Source of the DNA: Rhodospirillaceae bacterium UBA3470
GTDB taxonomy: Bacteria; Pseudomonadota; Alphaproteobacteria; Rhodospirillales; Casp-alpha2
Reading direction: 5' to 3'
Assembly: GCA_002378125.1 (NCBI GenBank)
Contig: DFRF01000174.1
Location: 965 to 16,685, forward strand
DNA length: 15,721 nucleotides
Position numbers and translations under genes: made by a program. A model generated the notes under the pieces. The model was not told the DNA's origin, did not search any database, and saw only the letters and a program-made list of their open reading frames with translations. Position 1 is the stretch's first letter. Every line of letters starts with the position of its first letter. Below are positions 1 to 7,568 of this stretch, in pieces.

Positions 1-1
1 G

Positions 2-1003
2 GAGGCTCGTCTGGCCGCCGAGGATCCGGCGGCAAACTTCCGTCCCAAGACTGGTCAAATCACCGACCTTGCTTTCCCCGCGGGTGACAGCCTCCGCGTC
101 GACAGCGGCATTGCCACGGGGGTCATGGTCGGACATTACTACGATTCCATGCTGGCTAAGGTGATCGCCTTCGGCCGCGACCGCGCCACGGCACGCCGGC
201 GGCTCTGGCGCGCATTGGACGAAACGCGGCTCGGCGGTGTCGACTGCAACCTAGGATTTCTATGCAGCCTACTCGACCTTCCCGCGTTCTTGTCAGGCAC
301 CCATCATACGGGGCTGTTGAAGGATACCTGGCCAGAGGGTTGGCGGCGCCCAACGCTTACGGACGATGACCGCGCGTCAGCCGTCGTCGCGGCGTTGCTG
401 GCAGCCCGAAACGGGAATCCCGCCGACGCGTCACCATGGCAAAGCCTGGGCGCATGGCGGATGACCACGCAGCTCGGCCGCCCGGGGACCGCGACGCGGT
501 ACCTGCGGGACGACAGCGGCGCACTTACGGCCGCGACCGTTGCCGATGACGGCACGCAGATCACCGTCCGCCTGAATGATACGTACACTCAGGTCTTCGA
601 CGCAGCAGATTGGTCGGATGGCGTCCTTGAGCACACGCACGCCGGTCAAACCGAGATGCGCACCATTTGGGTGCGTAATGGCTCGGTCTCCTTCTGGCGG
701 TACGGCAACATGCACCGCATCGAGGTGCTCACACCCGAGGACGCCCTGCTCGGCGCGCCCGTCGAGACTGCTAGCGATGATGTCTCTGTGACCGCTCCCA
801 TGCCTGGCATAGTCACCGACGTGCGGGTGAGACCCGGCGACACGGTGACAGCCGGCGACACCGTCCTCGTCCTGGAAGCTATGAAACTTCTTCAGGATTT
901 GAAATCTCCCCGTGATGCAACCGTTCTTGAGGTGCGACATCAAGCCGGCGACACGGTGGACGGCGGCGCCATTTTAATCACCTTTGGAAGCAGGGATTCT
1001 TGA
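2..1003 (+). CDS. Biotin-dependent acyl-CoA carboxylase alpha subunit, C-terminal part (partial at 5' end)
   Basis: The frame is open from base 2 to the TGA at 1001-1003, so the gene enters from the left edge and about 333 residues are visible. It begins in the C-terminal part of the biotin carboxylase domain, where an EARLAAEDP motif is followed by GHYYDSMLAKV, both typical of acetyl-, propionyl- and 3-methylcrotonyl-CoA carboxylase alpha chains. It ends with a biotin carrier domain containing VLEAMKLLQDL; the biotinylated lysine should be codon 884-886. The usual AMKM motif is AMKL here. The enzyme carboxylates biotin with ATP and bicarbonate in the cytoplasm; the carboxyltransferase subunit must lie outside the window. 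The acyl-CoA dehydrogenase starts 3 bases after the stop, so the two are co-transcribed. Methylcrotonyl-CoA or another short acyl-CoA is a reasonable substrate guess from context, but the sequence does not settle it. Confidence 0.9.
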   Translation, partial: EARLAAEDPAANFRPKTGQITDLAFPAGDSLRVDSGIATGVMVGHYYDSMLAKVIAFGRDRATARRRLWRALDETRLGGVDCNLGFLCSLLDLPAFLSGTHHTGLLKDTWPEGWRRPTLTDDDRASAVVAALLAARNGNPADASPWQSLGAWRMTTQLGRPGTATRYLRDDSGALTAATVADDGTQITVRLNDTYTQVFDAADWSDGVLEHTHAGQTEMRTIWVRNGSVSFWRYGNMHRIEVLTPEDALLGAPVETASDDVSVTAPMPGIVTDVRVRPGDTVTAGDTVLVLEAMKLLQDLKSPRDATVLEVRHQAGDTVDGGAILITFGSRDS

Positions 1004-1006
1004 GCC

Positions 1007-2152
1007 ATGGACAACAGCATCTATTTCTCCCAAGAGCACACAATGCTCCGCGACCAGATTTGCCGCTTCATCGCCGAGAAGGTCATCCCACATGGCGAAC
1101 AATGGGAAGAAGACGGCCTAACACCGCGCGCCGTGTTGCGCGAGATGGGAGACTTAGGCTTTTTCGGCATCCGCTATCCGGAAGTCCACGGCGGTTCTGG
1201 TCTGAATACGCTCGCGACCGTTGTCCTGGCAGAGGAACTGGGCCGGTCCACCTTCGGGGGCTTCGCAGTGACTGTCCTCGTGCACACAGACATGGCGTCG
1301 CCGCACCTGGTCAATGCCGGCAACGACGTCCAAATGGCTAAGTACATGCCCGGCATCATCGCGGGCGAAACCATTACCGCCGTGGCGGTAACAGAACCGG
1401 ATGCGGGCTCCGACGTGGCCGGCATTAAGACCCGCGCCGTCCGGGACGGCAACGATTGGGTGCTGAACGGATCAAAGATGTTCATCACCAACGGCGTGCA
1501 TGGCGATTTATTTTTTGTTGCTGCTAAAACGGATTCAGACGCTAAGGGTTCGCGAGGGATCACTATGTTCATCGTGGAAAAAAATATGCCCGGCTTCAGG
1601 GTAGGCCGTGCACTCAAAAAGATGGGCTGGTTCTGCTCCGACACGGCTGAGTTGTTGTTCGAGAACTGCCGAGTACCGGCGGAAAACGTCCTGGGTGAGG
1701 TCAACCACGGGTTCTATGCGATCATGAAAAATTTCCAGAACGAACGCACGGTACTTGGCGCGCAGGCCATAGGCGAGGCCAGCAAGGCTATCGAGCTAAC
1801 CTTGGATTACGTGAAGGTCCGCAAGGCCTTTGGGGGCGTGCTTTGGGATAAACAGGCCATCCGACAGCGGCTTTCCGAGCGCATGGCCCAAGTGGAAGCT
1901 GGCCGACAGTTGGTCTATCATGCCGCGTGGCTGGACGCGCAGGGCATTGAGTGCACGAAGGAGGTCTCCATGGTGAAAGCCTATTGCGGGGAATTGGTGA
2001 ACAAGGTCATGTACGACTGCCAACAGTTTCATGGCGGCTTTGGTTACATCCGCGAGAGCGCAATTGAGCGCATGGTACGCGACGCGCGCATTCACGCGGT
2101 GGGCGGCGGCGCCACGGAAGTGATGCTGGAAGAAGTGGCGAAACGGGCTTAA
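1007..2152 (+). CDS. Acyl-CoA dehydrogenase (FAD-dependent)
   Basis: 381 residues, full length for the family. The enzyme introduces an alpha-beta double bond into an acyl-CoA and passes electrons to electron-transfer flavoprotein. Visible motifs are AVTEPDAGSD (about 127-136) with NGSKMFITNG (154-163) in the middle beta domain, VRKAFGG (271-277), and the C-terminal helical segment FHGGFGYIRESAIERMVRDAR (about 341-361). The medium-chain-type catalytic glutamate is absent: that position is Gly367 in AVGGGATE. A glutamate is instead present at residue 246 (NFQNERTVL), the place used by isovaleryl-CoA and long-chain acyl-CoA dehydrogenases. That pattern, plus the adjacent carboxylase and hydratase, fits a branched- or short-chain substrate, but the substrate is inferred. 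It starts 3 bases after the carboxylase stop, with ATG at 1007. The next gene follows 22 bases after the stop. Confidence 0.93.
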   Translation: MDNSIYFSQEHTMLRDQICRFIAEKVIPHGEQWEEDGLTPRAVLREMGDLGFFGIRYPEVHGGSGLNTLATVVLAEELGRSTFGGFAVTVLVHTDMASPHLVNAGNDVQMAKYMPGIIAGETITAVAVTEPDAGSDVAGIKTRAVRDGNDWVLNGSKMFITNGVHGDLFFVAAKTDSDAKGSRGITMFIVEKNMPGFRVGRALKKMGWFCSDTAELLFENCRVPAENVLGEVNHGFYAIMKNFQNERTVLGAQAIGEASKAIELTLDYVKVRKAFGGVLWDKQAIRQRLSERMAQVEAGRQLVYHAAWLDAQGIECTKEVSMVKAYCGELVNKVMYDCQQFHGGFGYIRESAIERMVRDARIHAVGGGATEVMLEEVAKRA

Positions 2153-2159
2153 GGGCTCG

Positions 2160-2171
2160 AAGGAGGATCAT
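2160..2171 (+). promoter_or_regulatory. Strong Shine-Dalgarno before the enoyl-CoA hydratase gene
   Basis: AAGGAGGATC lies directly upstream of the ATG at 2175 with near-ideal spacing. It fixes that start codon and indicates independent translation initiation within the operon. Confidence 0.75.
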
Positions 2172-2174
2172 CAC

Positions 2175-2933
2175 ATGACGGCACCCATTTCGACTGAGGT
2201 CACCGACGACGGCATAGCTATCCTAACCTTGAACCGAGCGCCGGTTAACGCCCTGGTGCCCGCATTCCTAGAAGACATTGCTGCGACCCTGGATAGCCTG
2301 GCCACCGACGCGCGCGTTCACGCCGCGGTCCTGACCAGCGGGCTTGGGGTGTTGTCCGCTGGGTTCGACTTGAAGGCGGCACAGGCCTTCACGTTGGCCG
2401 ATGAGACAGATATTGTTGATCACCTGAATACCGACTTCGCCACCATGTACGCTTTCCCCAAACCGCTGATCACAGCGGCGAACGGCGCAGCCATCGCCGG
2501 CGGCCTATTTTTCGTGCTGACCGCGGATTATACCGTCGCAGTTCCACAGGCGACGTTCGGCCTGGCGGAAGTTCGGGTCGGCGCGAATTTCCCTGTTGGC
2601 CCGCTAGAGATCGCCCGCGACGCGCTCTCGCCCGAAGTCCAACGTCGGCTAATGCTTGGCGGGCATCCCGTTGACGCAACAGACGCACGGACCATGGGCA
2701 TCGTCGATGAGATCGCGGAACCCGAAGCGCTCATGGGTCGCGCCTTGGCCGTGGCACGGGAATACGCGAAAAATCCGCCGCTCGCCTACGCCGCCATCAA
2801 GGCTCAGCTCCGCCAGCCGGCATTGGCCATCATCCACGATGCCATAGACAATGGGTCCGATCCGACGCGCGCGGGCTGGTTCACGGCGGAAACTAAGGCC
2901 GCCATGGCTGCAATGATATCCGATCTCCGCTGA
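2175..2933 (+). CDS. Enoyl-CoA hydratase/isomerase (crotonase) family protein
   Basis: 252 residues, typical crotonase length. The oxyanion-hole segments are recognisable: SAGFDLK (61-67) and ITAANGAAIAGG (99-110). FGLAEVRVG (128-136) supplies the first family glutamate, Glu132. The second catalytic glutamate of true enoyl-CoA hydratases, in the segment corresponding to SPEVQRRLMLGG (152-163), appears to be replaced by arginine (Arg158 in a by-eye alignment). The protein may therefore be an isomerase, a hydratase with altered chemistry, or another crotonase-family enzyme such as a hydrolase. It lies in the same operon as the carboxylase and acyl-CoA dehydrogenase, so it probably acts on the dehydrogenase product or another CoA thioester in the pathway. 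No convincing terminator follows. Confidence 0.88.
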   Translation: MTAPISTEVTDDGIAILTLNRAPVNALVPAFLEDIAATLDSLATDARVHAAVLTSGLGVLSAGFDLKAAQAFTLADETDIVDHLNTDFATMYAFPKPLITAANGAAIAGGLFFVLTADYTVAVPQATFGLAEVRVGANFPVGPLEIARDALSPEVQRRLMLGGHPVDATDARTMGIVDEIAEPEALMGRALAVAREYAKNPPLAYAAIKAQLRQPALAIIHDAIDNGSDPTRAGWFTAETKAAMAAMISDLR

Positions 2934-3056
2934 CCATCGGACCCCGCGTCCAATTTCTTATATCTTTAGACCGACGGTTCAGCATTGGTTCGCGCGCGGC
3001 GCCAGAAGGCGGCGGTCATTTTCAGCGGCTGGGTTTTATCCATGACAACGGGCTAA

Positions 3057-3243
3057 ACGCGCATCGACAATGGCTACGCGGGTGCCACGCACGACACCTA
3101 CGGGAGCTTGGGGGTCTTTTCCTATTGCCGCGTGTCAATGGACAGCATCACCGTGGAGGATATCGGCAGCCGCATCAAACTGGCTCTAAAGGGGCCGGCT
3201 CCGCAAATCTTACCACTCAGCGGAAAAGCTCAGGTCGGTCCTT
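3057..3243 (+). other. Unassigned open stretch, possible gene relic
   Basis: The intergenic space 2934-3216 contains no full gene. From 3057 (just after an in-frame TAA at 3054-3056) to a TGA at 3241-3243, one frame stays open and reads like protein, including DTYGSLGVFSYCRVSMDSIT and IGSRIKLALKGP. Its only ATG is at 3138, and its end overlaps the 3' end of the convergent acetoacetyl-CoA synthetase gene. I do not recognise the family. It could be the tail of a degraded gene or a chance open frame. Confidence 0.2.
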
Positions 3244-5166
3244 GAAATGCGCCAGAGCCTCGGGATTAGCAAGAGCCTCGGCGTTCTTGATGGCGTGGCC
3301 GTGGACCACGTCGCGAACGGCCAGCTCGGTAATCTTGCCGGACTTGGTGCGTGGGATATCCGGCACCTGAACCACTCGAGCCGGCACGTGGCGTGGCGTG
3401 CAGTTGGCTCGGACCTGCTTCTTAATCTTGTCCGTAAGGGCATCGTCAAGGGTAAGTCCTTTGCGGAGCACTATAAATAGCACCACCCGCACATCGTTGT
3501 CCCATTCCTGGCCGATGACGATGCCTTCCAACACCTCGTCCAATTTCTCCACCTGCCGGTAGATTTCAGCCGTGCCGATACGTACGCCGCCAGGGTTCAA
3601 GGTCGCATCCGATCGGCCGTAAATGATGAAGCCGCCGTGTTCCGTGCGCTCTATAAAGTCACCATGGGTCCAAACATTGGGGAACCGCGCGAAGTAGGCA
3701 TCGTGTATGCGCGCTCCGTCGACATCATTTAGGAAACTCGGTACAGCCGGAAAGGCCTTGGTGCAAACCAGTTCCCCCTTCACGCCGGAGACCGAATTGC
3801 CGTCATCGTCAAAGACATCCGTGGCCATGCCCAAGATCGCGGTCTGTATTTCGCCTCGCCATACGGGCAAGGTCTCATCGCCGCCACAAAAGCAACCGCC
3901 AATGTCAGTGCCGCCCGACATAGAGGCTAGATGGACGTCGGATTTGATGCTGCTGTAGACATAGTCGAAGCCCTCAGGCACCAGGGTCGAGCCGGTCGAG
4001 CCTATGGATCGCAGCGACGACAAGTCATGCGTGTCCATGGGCTTCAGTCCCGCCTTGTTGCAAGCATCGATGTACTTCGCCGAGGTGCCAAACAGGGTCA
4101 TTTCCTCCTGAGCGGCGAAATCCCAAAGCACGTTACCATCCGGATAAAACGGCGAGCCGTCGTAGAGCAAAAGCGTCGCGCCCCAGGCCAGGTTGCTGGC
4201 CAACCAGTTCCACATCATCCAACCCAGGGTCGTGAACCAGAAGACCCGGCTATCCGGCCCGATGGAAAATTGCGCTACCTGCTCCACCGCATGCTTCAAC
4301 AGCATGCCGCCAGCCTCGTGCACTATGCACTTCGGCTGGCCAGTAGTGCCGGACGAATAGAGGATGTAGAGCGGATGGGAGAAGGGCATCTGTGCGAACT
4401 GGATGTCGGCCGGGGTGAAATTACCTACGAAGTTGGTAAAGTCCACGGCATCGCGAATGCCGGAGATATCGGGCTCGGTCAATGCGTAGGGCACAATGAT
4501 AACACGCTGGATGCTGGGCACCCCGCTGACCAAGTCGGCCGTCTTTTTGCGGATATCGTGGGTCTTGCCGTTGTAGAAATAGCCGTCACAGGCGATCAGG
4601 ACCTTCGGCTCGATCTGACCAAACCGATCCAGCACGCCCTGCAGGCCAAAATCAGGGGAACAGGAAGACCACGTGGCCCCCAGGCTCGCCGCCGCGAGCA
4701 TGGAGATAATGGCTTCCGGCGTGTTCGGCATATACCCCACTACCCTGTCGCCGGGTTCCACGCCTTCTGTGTGCAGCGCCTGGGCCAATTGGGAGACAGC
4801 GTCGTAGAGCTCGGCAAAGGTCATGCGGCGACGGACCTTGTCCTCGCCCCAGAAGACGAGGGCTTCACCGTCATCACGGCGCTTCAGAAGGTTTTCGGCG
4901 AAATTGAAGCGCGCGTCCGGAAACCATTTCGCGCCGGGTAGCTTATCGACGTCAACGGAATCCTGCTCCCCCCAAGTCTCGCCCTTAAGTTCACAGAACT
5001 CGATAATGGTGCGCCAGAACTTCTCACGCTCGTCCACGGAGAACCGCCAGAGCGCTGTTGAATCGAGCAAGTCCACCTGCCACTGCGCGCTGACGGCGCG
5101 GCGCAGCTCGGTGATCTTCGCAGTTTCAATCTGTGCCGGTGTTGGTGTCCAGAGCGGTTCGATCAT
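3217..5166 (-). CDS. aacS: Acetoacetyl-CoA synthetase (acetoacetate-CoA ligase)
   Basis: 649 residues, the normal length for this adenylate-forming enzyme, which makes acetoacetyl-CoA from acetoacetate, ATP and CoA in the cytoplasm. The N-terminal segment LWRFSVDEREKFW (39-51) is characteristic of the acetoacetate subgroup of the acetyl-CoA synthetase family. The ATP-binding motif YSSGTTGQPK is at 270-279, SGGTDIGG at 417-424, the hinge motif YGRSD at 516-520, and the C-terminal motif RTKSGK at 606-611 places the catalytic lysine at 611. The ATG at 5164-5166 starts the protein just before the conserved N-terminus. It is transcribed alone, convergent with the carboxylase-dehydrogenase operon. 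Acetoacetate is an end product of leucine and ketone-body degradation, so it plausibly completes the pathway begun by the neighbouring genes. No terminator hairpin is obvious. Confidence 0.95.
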   Translation of the reverse strand: MIEPLWTPTPAQIETAKITELRRAVSAQWQVDLLDSTALWRFSVDEREKFWRTIIEFCELKGETWGEQDSVDVDKLPGAKWFPDARFNFAENLLKRRDDGEALVFWGEDKVRRRMTFAELYDAVSQLAQALHTEGVEPGDRVVGYMPNTPEAIISMLAAASLGATWSSCSPDFGLQGVLDRFGQIEPKVLIACDGYFYNGKTHDIRKKTADLVSGVPSIQRVIIVPYALTEPDISGIRDAVDFTNFVGNFTPADIQFAQMPFSHPLYILYSSGTTGQPKCIVHEAGGMLLKHAVEQVAQFSIGPDSRVFWFTTLGWMMWNWLASNLAWGATLLLYDGSPFYPDGNVLWDFAAQEEMTLFGTSAKYIDACNKAGLKPMDTHDLSSLRSIGSTGSTLVPEGFDYVYSSIKSDVHLASMSGGTDIGGCFCGGDETLPVWRGEIQTAILGMATDVFDDDGNSVSGVKGELVCTKAFPAVPSFLNDVDGARIHDAYFARFPNVWTHGDFIERTEHGGFIIYGRSDATLNPGGVRIGTAEIYRQVEKLDEVLEGIVIGQEWDNDVRVVLFIVLRKGLTLDDALTDKIKKQVRANCTPRHVPARVVQVPDIPRTKSGKITELAVRDVVHGHAIKNAEALANPEALAHFKDRPELFR

Positions 5167-5304
5167 AGCGGAACCCCTGTTAAATCTTCGTCTTGAGCAG
5201 GCAGTATGTGACCGCCGGGGGCGCGGATCAAGACAGCGCCATCAATCGGGCATGGAGGCCATAGCAGGTGGGTCGCCGACATCCAGATAGGCGAAGACCC
5301 TGCC

Positions 5305-5612
5305 TCAATGCACGTCGTTCACGTGCGGCACGAATAAACGATAGACGGCCCAGAATACGGTGGCGTTATCCGTGAAGCCGAGAACCGCGATTAGATCGCG
5401 GATCACGTCCAAGGGCATAACGAAATAGGCCAATGCGGCCACGACGGCGTCTTCGGGTCACGGGCGCAATAGTAGGCGGCCACGGCCTCACGCACGAAGC
5501 TCAGCTTGCCGAGCGCACGCTTCACGTTCCCGCCCAGATTAGCTCAGACATGATGCTTGTTCTCTTCCACGTTCGTTGGCAAGCGGGCGGCTATTTCATC
5601 GGGCGAATTCAT
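5305..5612 (-). pseudogene. Broken DUF1232 (YkvA-like) small membrane protein gene
   Basis: This lies in the 525-base gap between acetoacetyl-CoA synthetase and the SDR gene. Reading from an ATG at 5612-5610, preceded by GGAGG, the frame gives MNSPDEIAARLPTNVEENKH, then a TGA at 5546-5544. The same frame continues with NVKRALGKLSFVREAVAAYY and CARDPKTP. Near 5445-5450 the homology moves to another frame, giving AALAYFVMPLDVIRDLIAVL, GFTDNATVFWAVYRLF and a TGA at 5307-5305. The phrase YFVMPLDVIxDxIAVLGFTDxATV is the core of DUF1232/YkvA proteins, small predicted membrane proteins of unknown function. A nonsense codon plus a frameshift, with part of the DPKTP-AALAYF linker apparently missing, make this a pseudogene. 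The rest of the gap (5167-5304 and 5613-5691) shows nothing I can identify except the upstream region of the SDR gene. Confidence 0.75.
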
Positions 5613-5691
5613 GCTGCTTGCGCCTCCGATAGACCGTGATATCACCGGCTCCAATACACTAGTTTAAACAAATTTCGGCGGAGTTAAGGTA

Positions 5692-6453
5692 ATGGATATC
5701 AACGGATTGGCAGCAGTGGTCACGGGCGCAGCGTCGGGCCTGGGCGAGGCGACGGCGCGGGCGCTTGCCGCTGGTGGGGCAATAGTTGCTATCCTCGATC
5801 GCAACGAGGAAGGCGCGAAGGCCGTGGCTGATGACCTTGGCGCCGTCGGCATAGGTTGCGATGTCGCAAATTCGGCATCTATGGAAGCAGCCATTCAGGC
5901 GGCCGCTGATGCGCACGGCCCAGCGCGCATCCTCGTCAACTGCGCCGGCATCGGTCCGGCCGCCCGTGTGGTTGGGCGTGACGGCCCCATGGATTTACAA
6001 AAGTTCGCCCAGGTCATCAATATTAACCTAATTGGCACCTTCAACACCCTGCGCCTGGCGGCGGCGGCCATGGAGGACCTGGACGCCCTGGAAACGGGAG
6101 AACGGGGTATCATCATCAACACCGCCTCCGTTGCCGCCTTCGAAGGCCAAATCGGCCAGGCTGCCTACTCCGCCTCCAAGGGCGGCGTCCATGCCATGAC
6201 CATTCCCGTGGCCCGCGAACTGGCGCGCTTCGGCATCCGGGTGCTGACCATCGCGCCCGGGATCATGGGCACGCCCATGCTGTTTGCGCTTCCGAACGAG
6301 GTTCAGGAAAGCTTGGGCAAGACCGTACCATTCCCAGCAAGACTGGGCTCCGCGGAGGAGTACGCCAAGCTCGTCCTTCACATGTGCAACAACGTCTACA
6401 TGAACGGTGAAACGGTACGCCTTGATGGCGCGATCCGTTTGGCGGCGAAGTAA
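5692..6453 (+). CDS. Short-chain dehydrogenase, HSD10-like 3-hydroxyacyl-CoA dehydrogenase
   Basis: 253 residues, classical SDR length. The cofactor motif TGAASGLG is at 11-18, with Asp36 (LDR) at the end of the second strand indicating NAD rather than NADP. NCAG is at 83-86, and the catalytic set is Asn112, Ser146, Tyr159 and Lys163 in YSASK. ERGIIINTASVAAFEGQIGQ (137-156) and the APGIMGTPML segment (188-197) are characteristic of the HSD17B10/type II 3-hydroxyacyl-CoA dehydrogenase group, which oxidises 3-hydroxyacyl-CoA or 2-methyl-3-hydroxybutyryl-CoA. A GGAG element lies about 10 bases before the ATG. The gene stands alone, divergent from acetoacetyl-CoA synthetase across the broken DUF1232 gene. 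It would supply the hydroxyacyl-CoA oxidation step for the acyl-CoA genes to its left. The exact substrate is inferred. Confidence 0.9.
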   Translation: MDINGLAAVVTGAASGLGEATARALAAGGAIVAILDRNEEGAKAVADDLGAVGIGCDVANSASMEAAIQAAADAHGPARILVNCAGIGPAARVVGRDGPMDLQKFAQVININLIGTFNTLRLAAAAMEDLDALETGERGIIINTASVAAFEGQIGQAAYSASKGGVHAMTIPVARELARFGIRVLTIAPGIMGTPMLFALPNEVQESLGKTVPFPARLGSAEEYAKLVLHMCNNVYMNGETVRLDGAIRLAAK

Positions 6454-6519
6454 CAATCTCAAAAATTGCCAATAAGATAAAGATCCCCTGAGGGCACTTT
6501 CACGTGTTGGGGAGGCGTC

Positions 6520-6657
6520 TTAGCTGTTGCAGCGATGGTCGTCATCTTGCCAAAGCCTGTGCCCGCAGCAATGTTTGCGCTTCAGGTCGTCATGGGCAAT
6601 GACGCCGTCGTCGTTGCGATCCAGGCGCCGTGTCACCTTGGCAAGTGGCGTCGCGAT
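6520..6657 (-). pseudogene. Possible remnant of an EF-hand protein
   Basis: In the 215-base gap between the SDR and dioxygenase genes, one minus-strand frame is open from 6657 to a TAA at 6522-6520. It encodes LDRNDDGVIAHDDLKR. The twelve residues from 6621 to 6586 match the EF-hand calcium loop, with Asp, Asn and Asp at positions 1, 3 and 5, Gly at 6, Ile at 8 and Asp at 12. The only start candidate is GTG at 6636-6634, without a ribosome binding site, and the downstream sequence reads better in another frame. It is most likely a fragment of a decayed small calcium-binding protein gene, but a 12-residue match in a GC-rich frame could be chance. Confidence 0.3.
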
Positions 6658-6668
6658 CTAGCGGCACG

Positions 6669-7568
6669 TTAGGCCGTCGCCACGGCAGCCTGGTCATCTA
6701 CGGGCGCGGCGTCGGTCTCCATCACCGTAGCACGTCGCATATCGCGCTTGAACCGTGACTCGTCGAAAGGCATGGCCCGGTGCATGGTGCAGCGATTATC
6801 CCAAATCAGCGTGTCACCGATCCGCCAATGGTGCGTATAGATATACTGCGGCTGGGTCGCGTGCTCAATGAGGTCACGAACCAGCAACCGGCCCTCTGCC
6901 ACGGGGCGGTCCAAAATCCGCCCTATATGCGACGCTAGGTAAAGGGTCTTCCGACCCGACCCTGGATGCACCCGTACCATAGGTCGACGAATCGGCGGCA
7001 GGAGATGATGTTCCTCCTGAGAGAAGTTGTCGAACCCCAACAAGGCCCTCGACGTAAAGATTGAATGCACGGCGACCAAATCCTCAATCTGGCCTTTCAT
7101 ATACGCCGGAAGATCATCGTAGGCGGCGCGTAGATCGCAGACTTGGGTCTCACCGGCGATCGGCGGCACAGCGTGGGCATGCAGCATGGAATATTTCGCC
7201 GCAATCCGCTTAAATGACGAGTCCGTGTGCCACAAGCGATTGCCTAGGTTGAACAGACGGCGCCGATCGTCCAATTCGAGGATATTGCTGTCCTCATCCA
7301 TGTTGGAGATGTCCACTAACTCCGTCGACACGCGCCGCTTGATGTCCGTTTGTAGCACGCCGTTGATGGCGTCGAGGGGCCCAAAGTTCTTAGCGAAAGC
7401 TATTTGATCGTCTTGGCTCACGGTAACGCCCCGGATCACCGTCACCGCGTAGCGATCCATGGCGTCAACGATCAGATCGCCGATGCCTGCATCCAGAGGC
7501 CGGGTCAAATCTACGCCCATGATCTCGGCTCCAAAGGTCGGCGTGAGGGCGGTGACGGAAACGCTCAT
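6669..7568 (-). CDS. TfdA/TauD-family 2-oxoglutarate-dependent dioxygenase
   Basis: 299 residues from the ATG at 7568-7566. That ATG overlaps the stop of the upstream flavoprotein gene as ATGA, so I prefer it to an in-frame start 51 bases earlier that lies inside that gene. Fe(II) ligands are visible as His114-Thr-Asp116 in NRLWHTDSSFK and His263 in WDNRCTMHRAMPFD. The 2-oxoglutarate-binding arginine lies in the cluster RDMRRAT (275-281). RAAYDDLP, VHPGSGRKTLY and LIEHATQPQYIYTHHW resemble 2,4-D dioxygenase TfdA more than taurine dioxygenase TauD, and the ligand numbering is close to TfdA. Such enzymes hydroxylate a substrate next to an ether oxygen, sulfonate or similar group while decarboxylating 2-oxoglutarate. 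The natural substrate is unknown; herbicide degradation should not be assumed. Confidence 0.9.
   Translation of the reverse strand: MSVSVTALTPTFGAEIMGVDLTRPLDAGIGDLIVDAMDRYAVTVIRGVTVSQDDQIAFAKNFGPLDAINGVLQTDIKRRVSTELVDISNMDEDSNILELDDRRRLFNLGNRLWHTDSSFKRIAAKYSMLHAHAVPPIAGETQVCDLRAAYDDLPAYMKGQIEDLVAVHSIFTSRALLGFDNFSQEEHHLLPPIRRPMVRVHPGSGRKTLYLASHIGRILDRPVAEGRLLVRDLIEHATQPQYIYTHHWRIGDTLIWDNRCTMHRAMPFDESRFKRDMRRATVMETDAAPVDDQAAVATA

Noticed and set aside
3931..4941. 336-residue plus-strand open frame opposite acetoacetyl-CoA synthetase
   Set aside because: It lies wholly within a clearly recognised minus-strand gene with intact motifs, and its translation shows no domain; it is a high-GC antisense shadow.
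6669..7568. Specific assignment of the dioxygenase as a 2,4-D-degrading TfdA
   Set aside because: Similarity in motifs is real, but many TfdA-like proteins act on other substrates and no other 2,4-D pathway gene (chlorophenol hydroxylase, chlorocatechol dioxygenase) is present.
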